This document shows positions 43,265 to 50,834 of a stretch of DNA of 55,215 bases, in pieces. The DNA comes from Nitrosotalea sp. Its GTDB lineage: Archaea; Thermoproteota; Nitrososphaeria; Nitrososphaerales; Nitrosopumilaceae. The translations under genes were made by a program, and so were the position numbers. Location: assembly GCA_025451075.1 (NCBI GenBank), contig JANWLA010000019.1, positions 1 through 55,215 of the forward strand. Reading direction: 5' to 3'. Under the pieces are notes generated by a model, which was not told the origin of the DNA, ran no database searches, and saw only the letters and a program-made list of their open reading frames with translations. The first letter of the stretch is position 1. The number at the start of each line of letters is the position of its first letter.

Positions 43265-44422
43265 CTAGATTTGGGCCATTCCCACAATTGCTCTTGGAAA
43301 AACATCTTTGTGTTGCTCTTCTGTCTTGAGATATTCCTCGTATCCTCCAATTGGTTGCAGTGATTTTGCATCCATGATATGATACTTTGAAATCTTTGCG
43401 CGACAAAACAGGTCTTCTAGATCATCTTTTGAGAACCATTTAGAGTAGACACCTTTTGATGTTCGAAGTATTGCGTTTTCCACATCTTGCTTTGAGCCAA
43501 CTATATCTCCTACTGTTCTTTTTACCTCCCTGCCGTAGAATTTTTTTAATCCAAAATCCTTGAAGAGTTTCTTGTTAAAGACAGATACTATAATGGTTCC
43601 ATGTGGAGATGCAAGACGTTTCATTGACTTTAGCATCTGTACCTGAAGTTCTGTATTTTCCTGGTTTCCAAGTGTCTGGAACGTACACACCACTACCTTG
43701 TGGGTGTCATCGAGCATTTTTTTATTTAGGTTAAAGTTTTGTGCAACTCCGGTGACTGGAAATATCCTCTTGTCAAGAAATGACCCAAGGCCATATTTTT
43801 TGAGCAACCTAGCAGAATGAGATATCATCTCTTCAGAGTAGTCTATTCCAATTACATATCTCAGGTTTTTTTCATATGTTTCATCGTACTGGTACAGCCT
43901 TGCCGTTTCAGGATTTTTTTTAAGATCCTTGCATGAATTTATGCCAATCTTTGAGCCAAGAAGAAGAAGGTACCTCCCAGGCCCCGAGCCTGCATCAACA
44001 AAAGTCACCTGCTTTTTTTTCAAAATGGAACCAAGATAATTTGTGATAAATATTTCTTCGAATCTTTCATAGGACCTTGCAGACCAGGCGGCTTCGGTTG
44101 GGTGGACTACATTTCTAAAGTACTGCCTTGCCATGTACTTGCTTGCAATTATTCCTTTTATCAAGTCATGATCGTTTTTTGATAGCCCGCCAACGTAGAA
44201 TTTGTCTTTTATTTTTCTTGCAAGAATTCCTTTTGCACAGATTTCATTTCTCATGCTTGGGGCAAGTAAGTTCAGATAATCATTTTTGAAGACATACCCA
44301 GACTTGCAATTTGTGCAAAATACATTTTCTTTTTTTTGGTTTACCTTACCAAACTGTAACTCGCAGTCACACACAGAACAGTTTGCAATGATATCTTTAC
44401 CGGTAAATGTGGACAAGATCAC
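43265..44422 (-). CDS. SAM-dependent methyltransferase with N-terminal zinc ribbon
   Basis: The protein has 385 residues, GTG start. An N-terminal ribbon carries CSVC-D-C and CTNC (about 15-40), like the Trm112-type zinc ribbon. The Rossmann methyltransferase core follows: VDAGSGPGRYLLL (motif I, about 140-152), VIGIDYSEEMI (motif II) and FPVTGVAQNFNL, then VVVCTFQTLGN. The substrate is unknown. The start overlaps the end of the regulator gene by 4 bp (GTGA), so both are one operon under the palindromes at 45237-45332. Confidence 0.87.
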   Translation of the reverse strand: MILSTFTGKDIIANCSVCDCELQFGKVNQKKENVFCTNCKSGYVFKNDYLNLLAPSMRNEICAKGILARKIKDKFYVGGLSKNDHDLIKGIIASKYMARQYFRNVVHPTEAAWSARSYERFEEIFITNYLGSILKKKQVTFVDAGSGPGRYLLLLGSKIGINSCKDLKKNPETARLYQYDETYEKNLRYVIGIDYSEEMISHSARLLKKYGLGSFLDKRIFPVTGVAQNFNLNKKMLDDTHKVVVCTFQTLGNQENTELQVQMLKSMKRLASPHGTIIVSVFNKKLFKDFGLKKFYGREVKRTVGDIVGSKQDVENAILRTSKGVYSKWFSKDDLEDLFCRAKISKYHIMDAKSLQPIGGYEEYLKTEEQHKDVFPRAIVGMAQI

Positions 44423-45198
44423 TTGTCGGACTTGGCATCATATGCATCTTCATCGCTTTTCTTTTTGGCAACCTTTTGCTTTGACGAGCCCTCATCTTTT
44501 ATGTAGGTGTCATAGGTGCGATACACTTGTCGTATTGTTTTCAAGTATGATTCAAAGTCAGGAAGTTTTATTGGCTCATAAAAGTAATTCATGTGAACCT
44601 TTGTCAAGTTGTTCTTTGAAATCCCCACACCCTCAAGCACATGGATTGGCTTGCTGTCAACAGAATGCACCCAGCCAAGTGACCTGATTTTTTCTACCAT
44701 CTCTTCAAAGTGCCCAAGTTCATTTGTTACAATTCTTAAAATAAAGTCATAGTTCTGGCCCTCTCCTTGAACCACATCAATTGTTGTAACTATACCATAC
44801 TCCCGGCTTATCTCCACTAGATTATTGTACATCTCAGAGTATGGGATGACCCGTCTCTCAAAGAGCGGGTTCTGGGTCTTGATAAAAGTATACCATTGGT
44901 TATCAAACAGTTTGCTTGGATCAACTAGGATCCATTTTATCTTGTCATCTCGCTTGCTGTCAGCAGTGTTGTTATGCTCTAAGATGACGCCTTTTTTTAC
45001 CAGGTCTTCTATTCTGCTTTTTACATTTTCTCGCGATAGCATATAGCCATGATTCTCAAGTTCCTTGTTTGCAGTATCAGGCGTAGCACCGCCTTGTAAA
45101 ATTTGTAATATTAGCACATCAAGTGGGCTGATGTTGTTCTTTGTAAGATTCTTCATAGGGATTGCGCCCTCTTGGTTATCTGTTCCTCTGCCTACCAT
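44419..45198 (-). CDS. winged-helix transcriptional regulator (Lrp/AsnC-like architecture)
   Basis: The protein has 259 residues, operon partner of the methyltransferase gene. An N-terminal wHTH (SPLDVLILQILQGGATPDTA, RENVKSRIEDLVKKGVI) is followed by alpha-beta segments like a RAM-type domain (GIVTTIDVVQGEGQNYDFIL and FEEMVEKIRSLGWVHSVDSK) that could bind a ligand. A basic, acidic-rich disordered tail ends the chain (QKVAKKKSDEDAYD). It is the likely reader of the two palindromes just upstream. Confidence 0.82.
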   Translation of the reverse strand: MVGRGTDNQEGAIPMKNLTKNNISPLDVLILQILQGGATPDTANKELENHGYMLSRENVKSRIEDLVKKGVILEHNNTADSKRDDKIKWILVDPSKLFDNQWYTFIKTQNPLFERRVIPYSEMYNNLVEISREYGIVTTIDVVQGEGQNYDFILRIVTNELGHFEEMVEKIRSLGWVHSVDSKPIHVLEGVGISKNNLTKVHMNYFYEPIKLPDFESYLKTIRQVYRTYDTYIKDEGSSKQKVAKKKSDEDAYDAKSDK

Positions 45199-45236
45199 GA
45201 TGACAAGGTCTCATACTATAATTAAAAACATTTACT

Positions 45237-45332
45237 ACATTTTTGTCGCAAAAATGTTAAAACGCCAATATTTCAGGCATGGTCATCTGGAACCATTCAG
45301 GAAAGTTGCCCACATTTTTGCGGCAAAATGTG
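45237..45332. promoter_or_regulatory. pair of similar palindromic operators between divergent genes
   Basis: Site 1 (45237-45257) is ACATTTTTG-tcg-CAAAAATGT, a perfect 9-bp inverted repeat. Site 2 (45311-45332) is CACATTTT-tgcggc-AAAATGTG with 8-bp arms. Both share the core ACATTTTTG..GCAAAA(A)TGT, 74-75 bp apart, in the 171-bp gap between the wHTH gene (minus) and the zinc-finger gene (plus). A TTTATAAT box (45342-45349) lies just right of site 2, about 25 bp before ATG 45370. Two-site looping by the wHTH regulator is plausible. Confidence 0.7.
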
Positions 45333-45369
45333 TTCTAAGTGATTTATAATTTCTCTGACAAGTGATACC

Positions 45370-45597
45370 ATGACAGCAATACCAGCAGTCGAAAAAACAG
45401 AGACAGCAAAATGCAGCACGTGTGCTTGCGACTGTGCAAAACTGTGCACCCAGTGTGGAAGAAACTTTTGCACCAAGCACTTGATGGGACACGCTGAAAA
45501 ATGCAGTGGCTACAAGTCAATCGTACAAAAAATACTTCGAGATGACATGACCGAAATTGTAAGACAAGTCGTGGAGGCAGTGCTAAAAACGATATGA
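45370..45597 (+). CDS. AN1-like zinc-finger protein
   Basis: The protein has 75 residues. The cysteine/histidine array CSTCACDC, CTQCGRNFC and CTKHLMGHAEKC resembles an AN1/B-box-style double zinc site. A C-terminal amphipathic helix follows (MTEIVRQVVEAVLKTI). In eukaryotes AN1 proteins contact ubiquitin and the proteasome; in archaea the role is unknown. The TATA box at 45342-45349 makes it leaderless. A hammerhead ribozyme begins 12 bp after its stop codon. Confidence 0.8.
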   Translation: MTAIPAVEKTETAKCSTCACDCAKLCTQCGRNFCTKHLMGHAEKCSGYKSIVQKILRDDMTEIVRQVVEAVLKTI

Positions 45598-45608
45598 CTA
45601 CTGGCAAA

Positions 45609-45654
45609 TCCCCTGAAGAGTCCGTGAGACCCGGACGAAACAACATTGTCGGGA
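45609..45654 (+). ncRNA. type I hammerhead self-cleaving ribozyme
   Basis: All core bases are present in order. Stem I is TCCC (45609-45612) with GGGA (45651-45654). The CTGAAGA box (C3-A9) is at 45613-45619. Stem II is GTCCG (45620-45624) with CGGAC (45632-45636), 5 bp, loop TGAGACC. GAAA (G12-A15.1) is at 45637-45640. Stem III pairs A45640-T45649, C45641-G45648 and one or two A-T pairs, with a very small loop. The cleavage triplet is GTC (45648-45650), so cutting is expected between 45650 and 45651, 30 nt before the AUG at 45681. The weak stem III resembles short-stem eukaryotic type I forms. Confidence 0.9.
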
Positions 45655-45680
45655 GAAAACTAGGAGGTGAAACATAGAGA

Positions 45681-46307
45681 ATGAATGGAACCAAAATACA
45701 GTTAGCTCTTGCAATTAGTGCAGGATCACTGCTACTAAGTGCAAGCTATTTGGGATTTGCATGGGCTGACACTGGCCAAGATTCTTTAGGTAACATAAAC
45801 ATCAAGGCAAGCGATGCAATAAAGAACGATCCTGCTGCAATGAAGATATTATACAATATTGAACTCTTCAAGCAACAATACGCAGCACAGCAGGCAAAGC
45901 AAGACTTGCAGGACCAGCAGCAAAAATTGATTGACCAGCAACGCCAACTTGCAAACCAATACTTGCAGGCAGACCTTGCAAAATCAAGCAGCCAAGACGC
46001 AAGCAGCCCAGCAAATGCATATGCAGGCTTTGTAAGCAAAGTCGATAGCTCAGCACAAGGAGTATTCTTGGATGAGTTTGCATACATGCAGCAAAAAGCC
46101 GCACAGGGAAAACTTGCAATGGACAAAGTGTTGCAAAATGGAGGCTCACGCGATGAAGCACTCAATGCATACTATAGTGGAGCTGCAACCCAGAAAACAG
46201 AATTGGTAAGTGTCAACAAGGACATTAACATAAAGTATCACCTTGCAGACACAAACACCCAAGATCTGTTCAACAAGGACGGGAACTTGAAAAAGTACTC
46301 GTCATAG
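45681..46307 (+). CDS. secreted coiled-coil protein behind a hammerhead ribozyme
   Basis: The protein has 208 residues. The signal peptide is about 1-30, ending GFAWA. Residues 55-115 are a Gln-rich coiled coil (QDQQQKLIDQQRQLANQYL). The conserved block ANAYAGFVSKVDSS, then FLDEFAYMQQKAAQGKLAMD and KVLQNGGSRDEAL, matches the product of the 5834 gene. AGGAGGTGA at 45662-45670 is a perfect ribosome binding site, 10 bp before the ATG and downstream of the predicted ribozyme cut, so the cleaved 3' fragment still carries everything needed for translation. Function of the protein is unknown. Confidence 0.8.
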   Translation: MNGTKIQLALAISAGSLLLSASYLGFAWADTGQDSLGNINIKASDAIKNDPAAMKILYNIELFKQQYAAQQAKQDLQDQQQKLIDQQRQLANQYLQADLAKSSSQDASSPANAYAGFVSKVDSSAQGVFLDEFAYMQQKAAQGKLAMDKVLQNGGSRDEALNAYYSGAATQKTELVSVNKDINIKYHLADTNTQDLFNKDGNLKKYSS

Positions 46308-46340
46308 CCCAACTTTTTATTAATTTATTTTTATTTTTGC

Positions 46341-48026
46341 CTATCCGTGGGCCATGTCATCGAGTTTTATTTTTCTTAATATTTTCTTGCCGCTCTTGAC
46401 AATAATCATTGGATTTTGGTTTTCATATTCTTTGGGAATTGTCACAGATGAGACGCTTCCCTCATAGATGTGTCGCGGCTTGTCCAAGTTTGTGTCAATC
46501 CAGACACATGCATCTTTTTCACATATTACAATACAGTCCTCAATTGTCTCCCCGCTGTTTCTCACTCGGATTTGTGATACCGCAACAGAAGAAACATGCT
46601 CTAGTGTAAAGTGGTATTCTTTTGCTATCTTTCTTGCCACCTTGGTTTTGACAAACCATGTGATTATACCCACCACACTTGATGCTACAACCGAAGTTAT
46701 CACGCCATTTACCAGAGTGCTGTCAACAGGCTGTGGCTTGCTAGGTGGTGGTGTTTGCTGGCTTGAATTTACAACAGGTGTGGTAACAGGAGGTGGCGTA
46801 GGCTGGGATTCCGGTACAGCATGAAGACCCTGATATCTTACAAGACTTGACAGCGCATTGTTTATTGTAGAAGATGTCTGGGTTACATTGGATAGAATCG
46901 TTCTTGGGTCTTTTATTATGACTAGCTGTTGGTAATCACTCTGTGTAAGTATTACACCAGATAGCAAGCTCCCGTCTGGGGCTACAAGATCAAACTGGAC
47001 ATTGTTTGCAGCTTGAGGTGGAGTAGAGGTTGTGATAGTGCTAGGAGGTGTAACAGTAGAAGATGGTGTTGTGGTATTTTGCACAGGCGGTGGGATGTAC
47101 ACTAGAGTTGTTGCAGATGCCTCGTTTGATGGGTTGCTACTAGTACCCGGATACACTGCAAGGACTCGATACGTGTATGTGGTGCCAGGTGACAATCCAT
47201 CCAAAGAATATTTGGTGGTGCCATTTCCAGTATTTTCATCAATTATCTGGTAATCCCCTGGGGCATTTTTTATCTCAACTTTGTAGCCCACCAGGTTTTG
47301 GCCATACTGCTGTATTGGTGGAAGCCATGAGAGATTAATCTGGGTAAGTGATGCAGGTTGTGCAATAAGTGTGCCAGGAACTGAATCGTCACTTAGGTGA
47401 CTATTTTGGTATGACAACAAATGATCAAGGCTGTTGTTTATTGGAAAACTAGTTGGTACTGCGTCAAGCATTATACTTCTAGAATCTTTTTTGTACTGCA
47501 ACCCAAGATAGTCACTTTGACTCATTATCACACCAGATAGAACCGTTCCATCAGAGGGAACAAAATCAAACTGCACATTTGTGGTAGCAGAGGATACAGG
47601 GGGACTTGGGGACTGGACTGCTGTTGCAGAAGTTATGGCAGCTGCAACATTTGAAGGATCAGTTGAGGTATCATCAGAATAAACTGCTGAAACGCGATAT
47701 GTGAACGCCATTCCGGTTTTTAGGCCAGTCATAGAATATGCCGTAAGTGTGCTGCCAGTATTGTATACTACAGTGTCAAATACGCCATAGCTTATCTGCT
47801 GCTCAATTTTATATCCGACAATTGTTTTGCCATAGTTTTGTGTTGGTGCAGACCAAAACAAGTTTATCTGAGTTGGTGAAACTGCAGTGGCACTCAGTCC
47901 AGTTGGTGTAAATGTATCCACATGTGGTGCTGCCCCTTGGGCAAAGTTAGCTCCAATGGCTACAATCAAAACAAATGAAATGATAAGTACGAGTAATTTT
48001 TGATATATCATCGTCATGGCTCTCAT
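46341..48026 (-). CDS. secreted FN3-repeat protein with C-terminal anchor
   Basis: The protein has 561 residues. The signal peptide (about 1-33, maybe from Met6) ends FAQG. The chain has two copies of a unit. Each is an FN3 domain (INLFWSAPTQNYGKTIVGYK and INLSWLPPIQQYGQNLVGYK) followed by a smaller module starting NVQFDF(V)P and ending in LLSYQ or LVRYQ. A Pro/Thr-rich linker precedes a membrane helix (about 455-475) and a C-terminal beta domain that faces the cytoplasm by topology (IEDCIVICEKDACVWID). Fibronectin-like surface proteins often mediate adhesion. Confidence 0.8.
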   Translation of the reverse strand: MRAMTMIYQKLLVLIISFVLIVAIGANFAQGAAPHVDTFTPTGLSATAVSPTQINLFWSAPTQNYGKTIVGYKIEQQISYGVFDTVVYNTGSTLTAYSMTGLKTGMAFTYRVSAVYSDDTSTDPSNVAAAITSATAVQSPSPPVSSATTNVQFDFVPSDGTVLSGVIMSQSDYLGLQYKKDSRSIMLDAVPTSFPINNSLDHLLSYQNSHLSDDSVPGTLIAQPASLTQINLSWLPPIQQYGQNLVGYKVEIKNAPGDYQIIDENTGNGTTKYSLDGLSPGTTYTYRVLAVYPGTSSNPSNEASATTLVYIPPPVQNTTTPSSTVTPPSTITTSTPPQAANNVQFDLVAPDGSLLSGVILTQSDYQQLVIIKDPRTILSNVTQTSSTINNALSSLVRYQGLHAVPESQPTPPPVTTPVVNSSQQTPPPSKPQPVDSTLVNGVITSVVASSVVGIITWFVKTKVARKIAKEYHFTLEHVSSVAVSQIRVRNSGETIEDCIVICEKDACVWIDTNLDKPRHIYEGSVSSVTIPKEYENQNPMIIVKSGKKILRKIKLDDMAHG

Positions 48027-48162
48027 CTGGCTTTAAATAAATTAATCATATTTATTCTTAAGAAATATTGAAAATATTGCCTAAAATGGCTTTAGTATGA
48101 TTTGTTTTGATTCGGTCAATTATACTAGAGTCCAGAAGAAAATTTCAGTGTAGAAAAAAATT

Positions 48163-49428
48163 CTACTTGATTGTAATTACAGCGACCGGTGGTGATGATG
48201 GGTTTATCACTGTAATATGCACTATTGCTGCATCTTTTCCAAAGGTGTTGCTGACAGTGTTTGAGAACACTAGATCCTTTGATTGTCCAAGTGATACATC
48301 AGGTGCAGTAAAGATTGGCTTGGCAGTGTTTGGATAGAGCAATTGCACTGGGTCACCTGAGATTTGTACCCAAGAGAATTTCAAGTACCCACCTGTACTC
48401 TTTGTACCGTCAAGTTGGACTTGTGATGTAGCATTGACTGTTGTATCTGGACCTGCGTCTGCAGTTGGTGCACCGCCTGGTTCAGGATATGCAGCATAAA
48501 CATATTGTTCACAGTTTCCTATGATTGTGCTATCTTGGCTAACTAGTAATTGGAATGCAAACACACTGCCACCAGAACCTGTTGGAAGCGTTACTGTTGG
48601 TGAAACATCAGTTGAAGATGAGATTGGAATTGGTGCACCAGAGACTTGAGTCCATGCGTATGTCAATGGTGCATTGGATGGGTTGTCAACAGCTTCTACC
48701 AGAGTTGCGCTTCCACCTTCGTGTGACCTAATTATTGGAGCACAACTCAGAGTTGCAAGTTTGTATTGAGATGCACTTAGTATGTGGACTAGTACAGAAT
48801 CAGAACCTACTCCGCCATAAGGATCCTTTGCAGTGATTGTAAAGTGTAAAGTTGCATTAGCATCAGCGCCTGCTGATGGAGCAGTAAACATTGTAGTAAG
48901 GTCAGTTGGATTGGATAGTGTTACTGCTGAACCGCCATCTTGTGTCCATGCATAAGTCATTGCATCACCGTCTGGGTCAGTAGCGGTTGCCATCAAAGTC
49001 ATTGGACTTCCTTCCATGACAGTCAGTTCGTGGTCAGTTGTTACTACCGGAGGATGATTTTGGTGGATGACATGAAGTGTGAATGCTGTAATGCTTGTAA
49101 GTCCTTGAGGATTAGTTACAATTAATGAAAACTTGAGATCTTTTACTTCGCCTGGTGCAACTGCTGGAGTTGTAAAGGAAATATCAACATCAGAAGTTGA
49201 TGACAAAGTCACCGGTTCGCCAGACATTTGTTGCCATTGGTATGAAACTGCTTGGAAGTGTGGATCAGTTGAATCTTCACCAGACAAAGTAATTGCAGTC
49301 TGTTCGTTTACTGTAGCCTCGCTAGTTCTGGTTGTTGACATGCCGGTCATGGCATATGCGGATGCTGAAGATACTGCAACTGCGAATATTGAAATTGCTA
49401 AAACTGCGAAAAGTACTTTTGAATTCAA
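48163..49428 (-). CDS. secreted PKD-type repeat surface protein
   Basis: The protein has 421 residues if started at the TTG at 49428, which gives a compact signal peptide (NSKVLFAVLAIS...SSASAYA); a longer frame to 49512 adds 28 basic residues. At least four PKD-like Ig modules follow: YQWQQMSGEPVTLSS, YAWTQDGGSAVTLSN, YAWTQVSGAPIPISS and FSWVQISGDPVQLLY mark the same strand in each. No membrane helix is visible, so it may associate non-covalently with the S-layer. A TTTTTAATATT box about 28 bp upstream of the TTG fits leaderless initiation. Confidence 0.8.
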   Translation of the reverse strand: MNSKVLFAVLAISIFAVAVSSASAYAMTGMSTTRTSEATVNEQTAITLSGEDSTDPHFQAVSYQWQQMSGEPVTLSSTSDVDISFTTPAVAPGEVKDLKFSLIVTNPQGLTSITAFTLHVIHQNHPPVVTTDHELTVMEGSPMTLMATATDPDGDAMTYAWTQDGGSAVTLSNPTDLTTMFTAPSAGADANATLHFTITAKDPYGGVGSDSVLVHILSASQYKLATLSCAPIIRSHEGGSATLVEAVDNPSNAPLTYAWTQVSGAPIPISSSTDVSPTVTLPTGSGGSVFAFQLLVSQDSTIIGNCEQYVYAAYPEPGGAPTADAGPDTTVNATSQVQLDGTKSTGGYLKFSWVQISGDPVQLLYPNTAKPIFTAPDVSLGQSKDLVFSNTVSNTFGKDAAIVHITVINPSSPPVAVITIK

Positions 49429-49699
49429 CTTGTGTGTTCTAAATTTCCGAATATTAAAAACCTTTCTCTTAAATGGTTTGTTAGCTAGGATCGCTAAGAA
49501 AGTTGGCAACAAATTTTATTTTAAAATCGATTTTTGAGCTCAAAATGATCCATTTTTGGTGCAAAAACAAGCAAAGTAATTTTTTAGATCTTTGTAAATC
49601 AGACCATAACGGCACCAAAAAGAGCATTATTTTTTCAAATCAGATTTTTTCATCATTCCAAGTAGGAGAAGATTTTGAAAATAAATGGTAGGTATGTGA

Positions 49700-50050
49700 T
49701 TACTTGCTCCACATCTTTTGCCAAGTTTCGGCAAATTTGTTCATCATGTCGCCGTATGTTTTTACTTGGTCCATTCCAGACTGATTGAATACCTTCTGCC
49801 AATTATCGCCAAATTGTTTGAATGTGTCAACTCCAGCTTTGTTCATTGATTTTTGCCAATTCTCAGTAAATTGACTCATTGTTTTATCACTGGAATCTTT
49901 GAGTGCCTTTGCCATGACATCATTGTACTTTGCCTGGACATCTTTGGTTGCAGCCTGAAGTGATTCAAAAGCCTGCATCCATGACTTGAGGGACTTATTG
50001 TATTCAAGCCACAGTTTGTCCCAATCTTTTGGAGGACTCTCTTTTGCCAT
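49700..50050 (-). CDS. orphan phasin-like protein with repeated WQK helices
   Basis: The protein has 116 residues from the ATG at 50050; GTG/ATG codons 16-21 bp upstream are also in frame. It is almost wholly amphipathic helix. The pattern F-x-(E/D)-(N/T)-WQK occurs three times (TENWQKSMNK, GDNWQKVFNQ, AETWQKMWSK), about 20-30 residues apart. Similarity in length and helix pattern to the PHA-locus phasins suggests granule binding, but the sequence is not near-identical and it lies 15 kb away. Confidence 0.65.
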   Translation of the reverse strand: MAKESPPKDWDKLWLEYNKSLKSWMQAFESLQAATKDVQAKYNDVMAKALKDSSDKTMSQFTENWQKSMNKAGVDTFKQFGDNWQKVFNQSGMDQVKTYGDMMNKFAETWQKMWSK

Positions 50051-50138
50051 GAAATAGTATATCGGCATCACTTGATAAGACTATTGATGATTTACCGCGC
50101 TTGAAATCATAAACAGTCAAGCCGGGAGACAAGACGTG

Positions 50139-50765
50139 TTATTTCTTTTGCTTTATTTCTTTTTTAAAATCGTATATTCCAATGCCGACTCCAACAATCA
50201 ATGTAACCATGCCAACTGCCACAATGACCACAGATATCATTACCATATTGCATTTGATTCCATATGTCGCACTACAGTTATTACTCAAAAACGGATCTTG
50301 GCCCATCACTGCAGTAACTCGTACAGGTTGATCTCCAGTATCAACTATTTTGATAACATATGGACCACCTTGATTATTTCTTAATAATATATGATATAGA
50401 AAACCATCCTTACTTTCTTTCTCAAAAGTCATGCCGTTTGGATCAATACCCTCCAGTTTGACAGAGCTTGATGGAGGTGTAGAATGAACGATTATAATAT
50501 TATGTTCTTGGAGTTTATCAGAACCAATTGTATCATTGATAAATTGATTTGGAAGAATTTGCCTGTCTGTAAATATCTGTGATACAGTTCCAAGAAGTGG
50601 CTCTACTGATTGGTATACAGTATCAAAGAGATTAGCTCCAATCACAACCAGAATCAAACCAATGACTGCAATAGCCGGCCCACGAATCAGAGACAGTTTT
50701 ACCAAGTGTTCAAAATTTTCAATGCGCCTAATAAGAAACTTGCAGTAGTGGATACATGGTAGCAT
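50139..50765 (-). CDS. bitopic membrane protein with external beta domain
   Basis: The protein has 208 residues. Membrane helices are at about 28-48 and 174-196; between them an outward domain (residues 60-170) contains a short beta region (VKLEGIDPNGMTFEKESKDG, YVIKIVDTGDQPVRV). Both ends are basic and cytoplasmic. Two Cys in NNCSATYGIKC could pair. No family is recognised. It is transcribed divergently from the gene at 50835, 69 bp away. Confidence 0.6.
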   Translation of the reverse strand: MLPCIHYCKFLIRRIENFEHLVKLSLIRGPAIAVIGLILVVIGANLFDTVYQSVEPLLGTVSQIFTDRQILPNQFINDTIGSDKLQEHNIIIVHSTPPSSSVKLEGIDPNGMTFEKESKDGFLYHILLRNNQGGPYVIKIVDTGDQPVRVTAVMGQDPFLSNNCSATYGIKCNMVMISVVIVAVGMVTLIVGVGIGIYDFKKEIKQKK

Positions 50766-50834
50766 CTGCAGACACTACAAAATGCATTCATGAATACATC
50801 TCAATGTTTATGATATCCCGTTTATAGTACAAGA

